Positions 32,511-44,477 of a stretch of DNA of 64,000 nt are shown piece by piece. Positions within the stretch are counted from its first letter, which is position 1. Each line of letters opens with the position of its first letter. The stretch comes from Omphiscola glabra. Lineage: Eukaryota; Mollusca; Gastropoda; Lymnaeidae. Both the position numbers and the translations under genes were made by a program. The notes below the pieces were generated by a model. It ran no database searches. It was not told the DNA's origin and saw nothing but the letters and a program-made list of their open reading frames with translations. Location of the stretch: the NCBI GenBank assembly GCA_964017045.1, contig OZ024802.1, positions 31,520,793-31,584,792 of the forward strand, read 5' to 3'.

Positions 32511-32622
32511 TGCCAGTTTTCTGTGTCCGTAGTGCCACTTGCCATATGTCTGTGTCTGTAGTGCCAGTTGCCATATGTCAGTGTCTGTAGTGCCACTTGC
32601 CATATGTCTGTGTCTGTACGTT
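32505..32622. repeat. About 29-bp repeat, four copies
   Basis: Copies share gtgtctgtagtgccacttgc followed by catatgtct. Confidence 0.85.
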
Positions 32623-32849
32623 GAACCGTACACATTTTGGTCACGCGCCCAAGCCCTGATCAGCAAGACAACAATTATACAATCAACTAATCTTATTGAA
32701 TTCAGCCGGCGTTAAACATTGTGTTTCTTTCTACATGTCAAGACACGCCAGTTTAACATTTTGTTGTTAAAGTAAAAAGTGGTTTAGGGATAATTTTTCG
32801 GGGCGTAAACTATAATGTAGGGAGTGAAAGACGTTATCTTAAAGCTGAA

Positions 32850-33155
32850 GCGATGCAGAAATTCTCCTCCTTTGTAATAGACTTGATAGAATATGAAGCG
32901 ATGCAGAAAGTCTCATTTGTAATAGACTTGATAGAATATGAAGCGATGCAGAAAGTCTCATTTGTAATAGACTTGATAGAATATGAAGCGATGCAGAAAG
33001 TCTCATTTGTAATAGACTTGATAGAAAATGAAGCGATGCAGAAAGTCTCATTTGTAATAGACTTGATAGAAAATGAAGCGATGCAGAAAGTCTCATTTGT
33101 AATAGACTTGATATGAAGCGATACAGAAATTCTCATTTGTAATAGACTTGGTACA
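32850..33155. repeat. 45-bp minisatellite
   Basis: About 6.5 copies carrying gaagcgatgcagaaagtctc. A unit of 45 bp leaves frames open on both strands (87 to 100 codons); no gene is inferred. Confidence 0.93.
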
Positions 33156-33686
33156 TTATGAGTTATAATTTTTAATCTAAAAACTTTTAAGGAGAATTTT
33201 TTTTAACCGATTGAGCCAAAAGGAACTTTTTCCTTGATGTAAATTGTGTCCATTCAAAGAAAAGGAATCAAGTCAAGAAGACAGACAATTTTTATGGTAC
33301 ATGGGCAATAATGACAGAATTCTATATATAAATAAATACCTTTTGTAAAAAAATATTTGTGTTGACTATTCAAACAAAACAAAAAAAAAATGTAATAATA
33401 AACTGTCCACAAATATTTTGGTAATTTTCTGTAATTTCAACAATTAGTGATCAGTAAACACAAATATTATGCGCGTTGAAATGTGTGCTTTTTTGCAAAA
33501 AAATAATAAAAAACTGTTTCTGAAAAAAATGAACTCTAGCACAAAAGGAATAAGTGCAAATCAATTTATAATAAATGGCAAATTTTCCTATTTCATTTTG
33601 TTTTTTGCAGACATTTTCATTTGGTACAAACTACGAATGACAACCTGGCAACTTTAAAAAACAATTATAAAGAAAACACTCATAAA

Positions 33687-34693
33687 ATGGATAGCGATGA
33701 GAAGCAGACTTGGACTGTCATTGCCATCTGCATTCTCTTAGCACCAATCACTGTTCTCGGTGCCGTCAGCATCAAAACATTTTTCCATCTTGGAATCTCA
33801 GACGGCATGAATTTGTCCCTGATATCTTTGTCAGCGTCATATCTCTTGTATCTCGTCACAGCGTTTATCAGCTCCATCAGCTTTATGCTCCGTGGTGTCG
33901 AGGAACTCTCGAGCTACAAAATTTGGTTCCCAGTTGATCCGGAAGCGGTCTTCACGGTCTTTGTCAGCACCGGAAGCGGCTTCTACGCCATCCCAATGCT
34001 CGTGACGACGTTCATCACCGTTGTTCGATGTCTGGCCGTGGCACGGCCTTTACGATATAGAAATTTGATCTCATGGCAAACCACCGACATCATAATATCA
34101 GTATTTACCCTTCTGTGCATCACATCCGCCATTCCCCTACAATCTGACTCTAATATCAACACAACAAGACCGACTCTGTGGTCCTTTCCGGAAAGAGCGT
34201 TGATCAAGGACATCATTTATGGAACAAGAGACGTGTTTTTACCATTGGCATCGCAAATAATTGTCGGTATTTTTGTTGTCCTTATGGCTAGATACATTCA
34301 GAAAGCTTCACATTTTCGTAAAACATATTCTAGGAATATTGTCATAAACACTCTAACAAGACTTTCTATTATTGGAGAGATCATGTTAAAAGACATGTAA
34401 AAACTCTAACTTACAATCCTGCATTAGCCCAAAGGTTTGGCAAAGAACTTCATGTTGTTCAACAAATGCTGCTCATAGCGACAGTCTACAGTTTGTGCAA
34501 CATGCCAAAAGTTGTCTTCAATTTGACACTGATTAGTGTACCCGGCTTCTATATTGGTGGCCGCTACAGTGCAGTGTATTTTACAAGCAATATTACAAGA
34601 GAACTGATTCAGTCTGTCAATGCCAGCGTGAACATTTTCATTTACTTGAAATTTAATTCAAAGTTTAGGAGTCACTTGGTTCATCCCAAATAA
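33687..34693 (+). pseudogene. 7TM receptor copy 1 (chemosensory-type), frameshifted
   Basis: A rhodopsin-like receptor of the cluster, broken in several ways. The frame from MDSDEKQTW ends at about 34400; homology resumes in another frame (KELHVVQQMLLIATVYSLCN) and runs to the stop at 34691-34693. A four-codon deletion removes the GNVL of TM1. The TM2 aspartate is replaced (LAASDL becomes LSASYL). About eight codons are missing after TM4. The lesions fit a non-functional copy. Upstream, 33611-33686 is the conserved 5' block (acattttcatttggtacaaa) that also precedes copies 2 and 3, preceded by TTTTTTGCAG, a likely 3' splice site of a leader exon. Confidence 0.88.
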
Positions 34694-34739
34694 GTTGGTC
34701 TACGGAGTCACTTCATTCTTTCCGACTGAATTTATCTAC

Positions 34740-35610
34740 GGGGTCATTTCATTCTTTCCGACTGAATTTATCAACGGAGTCACTTCATTCTTACACAATT
34801 AAGAAAGTCTAAGGAGAAATGAGGATAAAATTCGGAGACGAACATAACTGTTTAATAAATAATTTCTTATATGATATGTTCTATTGATATTAAGTCAACT
34901 TTGTTAGACGAATTAATCCACTGACATTAGTGACGACTCTAAACGTAGTGGATGTTCCAAATGAACACGCTCCTAATCGCTGTCACGTGAGATGCTTGTA
35001 GATGATCATCTGTGGCTTCTGACATTTCAGAAAACAGCACTGGCCCATAGATCGTGACCCACCTGACCCATAGATCGTGACCCATCTGGTCAATAGATCT
35101 TGTCTCACCTGGCCAATAGATCTTATCCCACCGAGCCCATAGATCGTGACCCACCTGGCCAACAGATCGTGACCCATCTGGCCAACAGATCTTGTCCCAC
35201 CTGGCCGATAGATCGAGTCCCACCTGGCCAATAGATCGTGTCCCACTGGGCTAATAGATCGTGTTCCACCCAATAGATGGTGAAAATCGTGCAGGTAGAT
35301 CACTTATAATACTTGGTCAATTGATCACAGCAAACGTTTCATTAGATCACGCCTACCTGGTGAACGGATTTCGTCCACCCGACAAATAGATCACGTCAAC
35401 CTTAACACCAGACAATGTAAGCCTGGCATATAGATCACGCCAAATTGACCAGTGAATGACGCCAACCCAAACAAGAGAGGACGCCAAAGTGTCAACCCGG
35501 CCAATCGATCAGTTCGACCCGGCAAATAAAAAATGTCGACTGACCCATACATCACGTCAGACTGAAAAATAGATATAATTAAAATGACCAATAGATTGCT
35601 TTAGCCTGAA
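34740..35610. repeat. About 24-bp repeat downstream of receptor copy 1
   Basis: The clearest part (35030-35300) has about 11 copies with cacctggccaatagatcgtg. Degenerate copies continue to about 35600. The same position in blocks 2 and 3 holds different 22-bp arrays. Confidence 0.85.
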
Positions 35611-35617
35611 AAATAAA

Positions 35618-35652
<35 letters not shown>
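35618..35652. repeat. (TATC)n microsatellite
   Basis: About nine copies of tatc. Confidence 0.97.
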
Positions 35653-35659
35653 AAGTTTA

Positions 35660-36780
35660 TCTAGTTTTTCAGCTATGACATTAGACCATCCGTTTTTTTA
35701 TATATTATTGTTGTCAAACTGTCTAAATCTTGTATGAAGACTTGAGCCGAGGTGTAGGCTAACTACGGGCCTGCGATACTTTTCATACGACCCGACATCT
35801 AAACCACGATTTTGACAAGTCACTACTGATAACGCGTCATTTGAAATTGTCACAATACGCTTTGAATCCAATCATTATTTCCTGATTGCTTTGAATGTTT
35901 GAGTAAATACTTGTATTAACGGCCACGTTTTGAAGAACACCAGGATAAGGTCGTATGTTTGGTTTGGTTTGGTTTGGTTTGGTTTGGGAAGAGCGGTGTC
36001 GTGGTCATGTTGCAGGGTCCAGTGAGTGGCGATTGAATGTCATATGACATTTACGTAAGATGCATAGGACATGATGCCATATGTTAGATGCACCGCTGAT
36101 ATATTATGAATTCCACTGTTATATTGTGAGGCACCTCACTTAGTTTGAGACTCATCAAATAATGGCGGGCGGTCACTTTATGGCACACTTGTCCCTTTGT
36201 CGCACCTTGTCACGGTGGGATGCTCCGTCACATTATGGTGGCCTTGCTTCATTTATGTGTCACTTTTATATTAGGAAAGTATTAATATCAAATTTACGGC
36301 ACTAGTTTTGGAGGTGAGAGAAGGGGCTTAAAATATAAATATATATATATATGAAAAGAGGGCGAACACTTCTGAATAGATTACAGACACAGTGTTTGGT
36401 CTCCCCAATAAGAGTGATGCTACCCTGAGAAGCTGTTTGTTGTCTGGGGTTATAAAAATGTTTTAGTTCAGAAAGGCTGTGTGCTGTGATCGGGGAAAAT
36501 ATTTCAGAATCGGTTAGTACTGGAGAAAACATTACTCAATTGCCTACTACTATGTATAGATTTTTGTTCAAAATGGCTTTTACTTGAAATAGATGTTACT
36601 CAGACATAATCCCGAAAATACCTTACTATTAGGGATGTCATCGAAATTTATTTTTTTACGAATCGGCCATTACAAGAAATTGTCAATAGTCAAAGATCCA
36701 CCAACTTTGTAAAGATTTTTTTAAATAAATGGCTGTTACTTAGAATAGATGCTACTCGGGAAGACTACTTCATTTCACCT
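35660..36780. other. Start of duplicated block 2
   Basis: It contains a short (TTTGG)n run at about 35963-35990 and a few ctgtcac-type repeat copies near 36190. Diverged sequence matches blocks 1 and 3 (ttaggaaagtattaa, gatgctactcgggaagacta). No gene. Confidence 0.6.
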
Positions 36781-36785
36781 AAAGC

Positions 36786-37168
36786 ATGCTGCCCTAACAG
36801 ATCTTTCTATTTCTGTTCCCCCCAAACAATGTAATTCTCTTCCACTTCACATTCGCAACATACCGACCACCACAGTCTTCAAAACTGCACTCAAAACACA
36901 TCTCTTTAAACTCTACTATCCTGACTGATTCCCCAACTCTGATCGATAAACAATGCTGCTGGTTAGCCATCCATGGCTTCACATGTAAATAGTTCTTGAA
37001 TGTGTTGAGTGAATACACATTTGTTTTAGTTAATTAATGTATGTTAATTTTTAAGTTCATGATTATGTTTGTTAAATTGTGTGTACGGCGTGGTGAGCCC
37101 AGCCCTAGGCTGGGGTACCGCGCTTTATAAAACCACCACTAATAATAATAATAAAAATAATAATATTC
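36786..37168 (+). pseudogene. 3' fragment of a non-LTR retrotransposon inserted in block 2
   Basis: The plus strand encodes CNSLPLHIRNIPTTTVFK, then TALKTHLFKLYYPD and a stop: the classic LINE ORF2 C-terminus. A 3' region ends gtaccgcgctttataaaacc and a (TAA)n-type tail. It interrupts homology between block 2 and blocks 1 and 3 right after the cctaacagat word, so it inserted after the duplication. Confidence 0.85.
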
Positions 37169-37564
37169 ATAACTTAACTCAGTGAATAGTACCCATTTTA
37201 TATAATCCAAAGAAAGGCGAACAATTATTGATTTTATGAATCATACACATTCATTTTGGAATCATCGGCCGGCCTGGCAGTCGAAGAGCTTCTTTTATAT
37301 ATTAGTCAATGAGTCGTGTCCAGATTTGTCCAGCGTTTGAATTCAAATGATCTGTAATGTTTGTTATGTTTGTAATGTTTGTAACAGGGGCAGGCGTCAC
37401 AGAGCCGTATAGTCAGTACGATATTACACCAGAGAAACGATTCACACTTGTATCGAAAATAAGTTGTATGAATTTAAAAAACAATTCAAGGTGTAAGTGG
37501 CGCTGCATTCTTATATTCTGTATCAGTGTAAGTAATTCGTCTTTGTGTAAAATGTGATTCTAAT

Positions 37565-38225
37565 AAATCAGAAGTCTTTGTCTCTAGTGTCACAAGATGT
37601 CTTTGTCTCTAGTGTCACAAGATGTCTTTGTCTCTATTGCCACAAGATGTCTTTGTCTCTAGTGTCACAAGATGTCTTTGTCTCTAGTGTCACAAGATGT
37701 CTTTGTCTCTAGTGTCACAAGATGTCTTTGTCTCTAGTGTCACAAGATGTCTTTGTCTCTAGTGTCACAAGATGTCTTTGTCTCTAGTGTCACAAGATGT
37801 CTTTGTCTCTATTGCCACAAGATGTCTTTGTCTCTATTGTCACAAGATGTCTTTGTCTCTAGTGTCACAAGATGTCTTTGTCTCTAGTGTCACAAGATGT
37901 CTTGTCTCTAGTGTCACAAGATGTCTTTGTCTCTAGTGTCACAAGATGTCTTTGTCTCTAGTGTCACAAGATGTCTTTGTCTCTAGTGCCACAAGATGTC
38001 TTTGTCTCTAGTGCCACAAGATATATTTGTCTCTACTGCCACAAGATATATTTGTCTCTGGTGCCACAAGATGTCTTTGTCTCTAGTGCCACACGATGTC
38101 TTTGTCTCCAGCGCCACAAGATGATTAGTCGCCAATGCAACAGGGTGTCTTTATCTATTATATCACTGCAACATGTCTTTCTCTCTAGTGCAACAAAATG
38201 TCTTTTGCTCTAGTCCCACTGGACG
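37565..38225. repeat. 25-bp array upstream of receptor copy 2
   Basis: About 26 copies of tctttgtctctagtgtcaca plus agatg, more degenerate on the right. It belongs to the same family and position as the arrays in blocks 1 and 3. Confidence 0.95.
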
Positions 38226-38900
38226 TCTAACTGTGACAATTTAGCTCACGCACCCAAGCACTGATTATGAGTAGGTTTACCATTATAAAATCCACTAATC
38301 TTGTTGAGTTATGCAACCGTAAAATCATTGTTTGTTTATACATTTCAAAGCACGTCAGTTAAACACTGAATGGTTAAATTAAACACTGGATGGTTAAAGT
38401 AAACACTGAATTGTTAAAGTAAACACTGAATTACTCAAGTATACAGTGATTCAGGGATAATTTCCGAGCGTGAACTAGCTAAAGGGAGTAAAGACGTTTT
38501 TTAAAAATAAACCAAAAGAGACGTGTGTATTTGACCTTGATACAAACTATGTTCTAATTTTTTAATCACAAAATAAATTTTGCGGAAATATTTTATAGAT
38601 ATGATTTAACAAAAACATTTTCTGGAAAATTTAATTTCAGTTAGTTCAACGAGACAAAGTCAAGTCAAGAAACTGGACAATTTTGTCATTAGTCTATAAG
38701 TATTATATCATTTTCCAGTATATGTGTTGACTAAGCCAACAATCAATAAATATAAAAATTCTGCATTTATAAATTCAAGCTAATTTTTTTTAATGTTTTT
38801 TTTCGTAAAACAGTGAACAAGGCTCTCAAACAAAATAAATTAGACACTTCAAACTATAATGAATGACAATTTCTTTTCTATTTTAGGTTGTCGTCTGCAG
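38226..38900. other. Upstream region of receptor copy 2
   Basis: A few tandem copies of taaacactgaatggttaaa lie at 38360-38440. A possible leader-exon 3' splice site (ctgcag) lies at 38895-38900. No gene. Confidence 0.5.
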
Positions 38901-38968
38901 ACATTTTCATTTGGCAAAAGTACGAATGACAACCTGGCCGCTTAAAGAAACAAGAAAACACTCATAAA

Positions 38969-40027
38969 ATGGATGGTGCATATTTTCATGCCGGTGATGA
39001 GAGCGAGATCTGGACCGTCACTGTCATCTGCATACTCTTAACACCAATCACTGTTCTGGGTGCTGTCGGCAACGTCTTAAGCATCAAAACATTTTTCCGT
39101 CTTGGAATCTCAGACGGAGGGAATGTGTCCCTGATATCGTTGGCAGCGTCAGATCTCTTCTATCTCGTCACAGCTTTTATCGGCTCCATTAGCTTGATGC
39201 TCTCTGGTGTTGAGGAACTCTCCAGTTACAAAGTTCGTTTCGCCCTCGACCCGGAAGCAGTCTGCATGATCTCTACCAGCATCGGAAGCAGCTTCTACGC
39301 CATCTCAATGCTCGTGACAACGTTCATCACAGTTGTTCGATGTCTGGCAGTTGCACGGCCTTTACAATATAGAAATTTGATCCCATGGCAAACCACCACC
39401 ATCATCATATTAATATTTACAGTTCTGTCTATCACATCCGCCGTTTTAGTGTTGGCTTTTCTGGATATTCTCCCCCAATTTGACTCTAAAACCAACACAA
39501 CAAGACGAGCACTGTGGCTCTCACCACAGCAAGCTCTAACCAAAGACGTTGTTTTTGGAATAAGAGACGTAATCTTACCACTGACGTCTCAAATAATAGT
39601 TGGTATTTGCGTGGTCATCATGGCCAGATACCTTCAGAAAGCTTCTCATTTTCGTAAGAGACATTCTAGTAAAATTACTATGGATAATATAACAAGTATT
39701 TCTATGATCGCAGACCCTTTTACAAGAAACGTAAAAACTCTAACTAGCAATCCTCCATCAGCCAAGGTGGTTGGCAAAGAACTTCAAGTTGTTCAACAAA
39801 TGCTGCTCATAGCCGTAGTCTACAGTTTGTGCAACATGCCAAAAGTTGTCTTCAATGTGGCACAATTACTTATACCCGACTTCTACAGAGGCGGACGCTA
39901 CAGTGCTGTGTATTTAACATGCAATATTACAAGAGAACTCATTCAGTCGGTGAATTCCAGCGTGACCATTTTCATTTACTGGAAATATAATACAAGGTTT
40001 AGGAATCACTTCGCTCTTCAATACTGA
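38969..40027 (+). CDS. Rhodopsin-like 7TM receptor copy 2 (molluscan chemosensory-type)
   Basis: An intact single-exon frame of 352 residues for a plasma-membrane G-protein coupled receptor. TM1 has GAVGNVLSIKTF and TM2 LAASDLFYL. The TM3 end reads TTFITVVRCLAVARPL, so the DRY motif is VRC with the Arg kept. TM6 has YSLCNMPK, and TM7 ends SSVTIFIYWKYN, replacing NPxxY with TIFIY. The start is supported by alignment with copies 1 and 3. The conserved block 38901-38968 before the ATG is likely 5' UTR after a 3' splice site. Family resemblance is to the large lineage-specific gastropod receptors called chemosensory or FMRFamide-receptor-like; the ligand is unknown. Confidence 0.9.
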   Translation: MDGAYFHAGDESEIWTVTVICILLTPITVLGAVGNVLSIKTFFRLGISDGGNVSLISLAASDLFYLVTAFIGSISLMLSGVEELSSYKVRFALDPEAVCMISTSIGSSFYAISMLVTTFITVVRCLAVARPLQYRNLIPWQTTTIIILIFTVLSITSAVLVLAFLDILPQFDSKTNTTRRALWLSPQQALTKDVVFGIRDVILPLTSQIIVGICVVIMARYLQKASHFRKRHSSKITMDNITSISMIADPFTRNVKTLTSNPPSAKVVGKELQVVQQMLLIAVVYSLCNMPKVVFNVAQLLIPDFYRGGRYSAVYLTCNITRELIQSVNSSVTIFIYWKYNTRFRNHFALQY

Positions 40028-40069
40028 TTGTTTACGGGGTCATTACATTCTTTACGACTGAAGATAATG

Positions 40070-41240
40070 TAAGCCTTGCAAATGGTTCACGCAAACTTGT
40101 CTAGAAGATCACGCTGACATGGCAAGAACATAACGTTAACCTGGCAAAAAAGATCACTCTAACCTGACCAATAGATCACACCACATAAACGGTAGAAACG
40201 TAAAAGGGCCAACACATCACATTAACTTGACTAAATGAACACCTCAACATGGTAAAAAACTAACAAGTCTTTTCATCCAATTCATAACGTCATCCCGGTG
40301 AATAGATCACGTCTTCCTCACTAATAGATCACGTCAACCTGAATAATAGATAACTCCAACCTGAACAACAGATAACGGCCAAGTACCTATGCATCACGCC
40401 AACATGATCAAAAGTTCACGTCAGCCTGGATCACGTTCTCAACACCAATAGATCATGTCACCGTCAAAGTGACTAATAGATCCCATCAAAGTGACTAACA
40501 GATCCCATCGAAGTGACTAATAGATCCCATCAAAGTGACTAACAGATCCCATCAAAGTGACTAATAGATCCCATCAAAGTGACTAACAGATCCCATCAAA
40601 GTGACTAATAGATCCCATCAAAGTTACTAATAGATCTCATCAAAGTGACTAACAGATCCATTTTAAAGTAACTAACTGATCCCATCAAAGTGACTAATAG
40701 ATCCCATCAAAGTGACTAACAGATCCCATCAAAGTGACTAATAGATCCCATCAAAGTGACTAATAGATCCCATCAAAGTGACTAACAGATCCATTTTAAA
40801 GTAACTAACAGATCCCATCAAAGTGACTAATAGATCCCATCAAAGTGACTAACAGATCCCATCAAAGTGACTAATAGATCACATCAAAGTGACTAATAGA
40901 TCCCATCAAAGTGACTAATAAATCCCATCAAAGTGACTAACAGATCCCATTAAAGTGACTAACAGATCCCATCAAAATGACTAACAGATCCCATCAAAGT
41001 GACTAACAGATCCCATCAAAGTGACTAACAGATCCCATCAAAGTGACTAACAGATCCCATCAAAGTGACTAACAGATCCCATCAAAGTGACTAATAGATC
41101 CCATCAAAGTGACTAATAGATCCCATCAAAGTGACTAACAGATCCCATCAAAGTGACTAACAGATCCCATCAAAGTGACTAACAGATCCCATCAAGTGAC
41201 TAATAGATCCCATCAAAGTGACTAATAGATCCAGTCTTAT
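40070..41240. repeat. 22-bp array downstream of receptor copy 2
   Basis: Degenerate cctgaccaatagatcac-type copies lie at 40070-40440. About 36 tight copies of catcaaagtgactaacagat plus cc follow from 40440 to 41235. Confidence 0.94.
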
Positions 41241-41349
41241 TTTGTCGATCACAGTGCTTTATGGATTTCTCAGTAGTATGCAAGAATGTATTGAAATATT
41301 ATGAAATTTGAAAGACACATAATAATACATACTGTTTCAATTGATCTTA

Positions 41350-41400
41350 TACACCAGGGGTACTCAAAGCCTGGCCAGCGGGCTGAATTAGGCCCACCGT
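41350..41400. mobile_element. Single hAT terminus
   Basis: ccaggggtactcaaagcctg followed by a gccagcgggctg word resembles one end of a hAT element. The rest is replaced by the Penelope fragment that follows. Confidence 0.45.
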
Positions 41401-41426
41401 AGATTTATGAAATTCTAAACAGATGG

Positions 41427-41815
41427 TGCAAATATCGTTGTAAAAAGCGCGGTAAATTATACGTAGGAGAGACAGGTCGTCGCCTTGGAGACCGATTTAG
41501 AGAACACCTCTATAATATAAATAAACAGGCTCTCTGTCCGGTCTCCAAACATTTCAATAGCACCAACCATGATGGCATTTTGGACATAGCAGTTACTGGT
41601 ATACTGTATACTAGTAACACAACGGATAGGATCCATATGGAGAATAAACTAATATCAAGATTTGGCACGTTCTATTTTTTAGGTAGGATTTATCTCTCTC
41701 TCTCTATATTATGTAAATTGTATTAATACTTATTTGTATGTCTTGTACTGATGAAGGCAAGTGCCGAAACGTTTCATTATTTGTAATGTAAAATTATTAT
41801 TAAAGCTCAATATAT
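41427..41815 (+). pseudogene. Penelope-like element fragment with a GIY-YIG endonuclease domain
   Basis: A stop-free frame from 41427 reads GKLYVGETGRRLGDRFREHL, then KHFNSTNHD and NKLISRFGTF. This is the GIY-YIG nuclease module at the C-terminus of Penelope-like retroelements (YxGETGRxLxxRFxEH). The following gatgaaggcaagtgccgaaa plus cgtttc is also typical of their 3' ends. No reverse transcriptase part is present, so this is a 5'-truncated copy. Confidence 0.87.
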
Positions 41816-41821
41816 AATGTT

Positions 41822-43130
41822 ATATGGACACAGATTGTTCGTGTCTATCGACACAGATTGTTCGTGTCTATCGACACAGATTGTTCGTGTCTATCGACAC
41901 AGATTGTTCGCGTCTATCGACACAGATTGTTCGCGTCTATCGACACAGATTGTTCGCGTCTATCGACACAGATTGTTCGCGTCTATCGACACAGATTGTT
42001 CGCGTCTATCGACACAGATTGTTCGCGTCTATCGACACAGATTGTTCGCGTCTATCGACACAGATTGTTCGTGTCTATCGACACAGATTGTTCGTGTCTA
42101 TCGACACAGATTGTTCGTGTCTATCGACACAGATTGTTCGTGTCTATCGACACAGATTGTTCGTGTCTATCGACACAGATTGTTCGTGTCTATCGACACA
42201 GATTGTTCGTGTCTATCGACACAGATTGTTCGTGTCTATCGACACAGATTGTTCGTGTCTATCGACACAGATTGTTCGTGTCTATCGACACAGATTGTTC
42301 GTGTCTATCGACACAGATTGTTCGTGTCTATCGACACAGATTGTTCGTGTCTATCGACACAGATTGTTCGTGTCTATCGACACAGATTGTTCGTGTCTAT
42401 CGACACAGATTGTTCGTGTCTATCGACACAGATTGTTCGTGTCTATCGACACAGATTGTTCGCGTCTATCGACACAGATTGTTCGCGTCTATCGACACAG
42501 ATTGTTCGCGTCTATCGACACAGATTGTTCGCGTCTATCGACACAGATTGTTCGCGTCTATCGACACAGATTGTTCGTGTCTATCGACACAGATTGTTCG
42601 TGTCTATCGACACAGATTGTTCGTGTCTATCGACACAGATTGTTCGTGTCTATCGACACAGATTGTTCGTGTCTATCGACACAGATTGTTCGTGTCTATC
42701 GACACAGATTGTTCGTGTCTATCGACACAGATTGTTCGCGTCTATCGACACAGATTGTTCGCGTCTATCGACACAGATTGTTCGCGTCTATCGACACAGA
42801 TTGTTCGCGTCTATCGACACAGATTGTTCGCGTCTATCGACACAGATTGTTCGCGTCTATCGACACAGATTGTTCGTGTCTATCGACACAGATTGTTCGT
42901 GTCTATCGACACAGATTGTTCGTGTCTATCGACACAGATTGTTCGTGTCTATCGTATCAGATTGTTCGTGTCTATCGACACAGATTGTTCGTGTCTATCG
43001 ACACAGATTGTTCGTGTCTATCGACACAGATTGTTCGTGTCTATCGACACAGATTGTTCGTGTCTATCGACACAGATTGTTCGTGTCTATCGACACAGAT
43101 TGTTCGTGTCTATCGACACAGATTGTTCGT
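41822..43130. repeat. 23-bp array, about 57 copies, open in all three plus frames
   Basis: The unit is cgacacagattgttcgtgtc plus tat. T and C variants (cgtgtc or cgcgtc) occur in runs of several units. Since 23 is not a multiple of three, each frame cycles through all phases and encodes the same 23-residue super-repeat. Frames of 440 to 562 codons result and are not called as genes. gacac and gtgtc in each unit are complementary. Confidence 0.97.
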
Positions 43131-43139
43131 GTCTGCCTT

Positions 43140-44290
43140 ATCAAATTTTAAAGAACATTTTGAAAGAAGAAAAACCATAGATTCTCTGTTACTGCTCATT
43201 CTGCAACTGTCAATCGTACTCTTTTCTGTCTACTGCTCATTCTGCAGCTGTCAGTCGTACTCTTGTCTGTCTACTGCTCATTCTGCAGCTGTCAGTCGTA
43301 CTCTTGTCTGTCTACTGCTCATTCTGCAACTGTCAATCGTACTCTTGTCTGTCTACTGCTCATTCTGCAAATGTCAATCGTACTCTTGTCTGTCTACTGC
43401 TCATTCTGCAGCTGTCAGTCGCACTCTTGTCTGTCTACTGCTCATTCTGAAACTGTCAATCGTACTCTTGTCTGTTTACGGCTCATTCTGCAGCTGTCAG
43501 TCGTATTCTTGAAGCTAGTTATGAAATTTCTTTACTCATCACTAAATCTGGGGAAAGTCATACTATAGGAGAGAATCTAATTAAACCATCGGTATCAACA
43601 TTTCTTACAACAGTTCTGGAAAAGATCACAAAGACGTGAAAGCTTTGCGACTCCTTAACAATACTGTTAACCGAAGAATAGACGAAATGAGTGAAGATAT
43701 TGAAATACAACTTGTAAAGCTGTCAACTCGGAGAGACAGCGATGCTTATGGATAACCAACGTAAGATATCAAGGAGATTTTTACTTAAGAAATGTTTGTA
43801 AATCATGTGAAAGCACCCATACTGCCAAAGATATTTATAATAAGCTCAAAATTACTTAAATGTCAATAATATAACGATGAAAAATATAACATCTTGTGCT
43901 GCAGATTGTGCTCCTAATATGATGGGCAACAAAAAAAAAACGGTTGCTTTAAATAGATGAAGGATGATAATCCAGAAATGCTTCTTGTGCAATGTGTTAT
44001 TCATAGGGAAAACTTGGTAACTAAAAATATTTAGACTGTTTTTTATGAAGTACTAAATTTCTATTCTAAAGTGTATCTGAGCTATTAAAGCTAATGCCAG
44101 ATGAAAAGATGTATGGAGCTATTTGATACTCCTGGTGACTTTTAAAGTGAGAAATGTGAAATGAAGTACCTGTTAGCAGTGGATGGTAAGGCATTTGTGA
44201 GTTATTTAGCCGATATCTTTGAAAAACAATATATTGCGTTCCTTTTTTCAGGTTTTCCCATATTTTGTTTAACTCACTTCCTAATTTATT
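43140..44290 (+). pseudogene. ZBED5-like hAT transposase relic, block 2, with internal minisatellite
   Basis: Readable pieces include SNFKEHFERRKT, then AAVSRILEASYEISLLITKS and GESHTIGENLIKPSVSTFL. These match the N-terminal third of domesticated-like hAT transposases such as ZBED5. Stops and frame changes follow. The stretch 43155-43510 is about eight copies of a 41-bp unit derived from the AAVSRTL coding segment. A cleaner copy lies at 53085-54560. The 3' part is cut off near 44290. Confidence 0.8.
43155..43510. repeat. 41-bp minisatellite made from transposase coding sequence
   Basis: About eight copies with ctgctcattctgcagctgtc and agtcgtactcttgtctg. The homologous place at 51751 has the word once. 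Confidence 0.9.
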
Positions 44291-44362
44291 AATGTATTTA
44301 TTAATCTACGCAATTGGAAATAGAATATATTGACAACTGTCTAATTTCGTTCGCACTTAGCG

Positions 44363-44363
<1 letters not shown>

Positions 44364-44429
<66 letters not shown>

Positions 44430-44430
44430 G
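44364..44430. repeat. (AT)n microsatellite
   Basis: About 33 AT dinucleotides, with one GT interruption near the right end. Confidence 0.97.
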
Positions 44431-44477
44431 TAAATACATACAGTTTTGCTAGAAACAATGAAAGTGATTACATAGAC

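Larger units (their letters stand above)
29400..35660 (+). other. Duplicated block 1 of the chemosensory receptor cluster
   Basis: Landmarks in the same order appear in three blocks: a gaaaattacgt..atatgcat word, ctgtcacaatatggcgcc repeats, ttaggaaagcatta, gatgctactctggaaggctac, a catgc..ccctaa word, an agagccg word, the 25-bp array, the receptor, and aatagatc repeats. Blocks 2 and 3 are about 35850-44290 and 46870-54560. The blocks differ mainly in transposon insertions and array length. Confidence 0.75.

Noticed and set aside
39295..39543. Antisense open frame inside receptor copy 2 (also 57398-57655 and 33983-34216)
   Set aside because: It recurs in the same place in paralogs because the sense protein is conserved, so it is a shadow frame.
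41427..41725. Stand-alone GIY-YIG homing endonuclease
   Set aside because: Sequence style and 3' flank fit the C-terminal module of a Penelope-like retroelement.
41817..43568. Open frames of 440 to 562 codons on the plus strand
   Set aside because: They are produced entirely by the 23-bp and 41-bp arrays and carry no domain; all three frames encode the same cycle.
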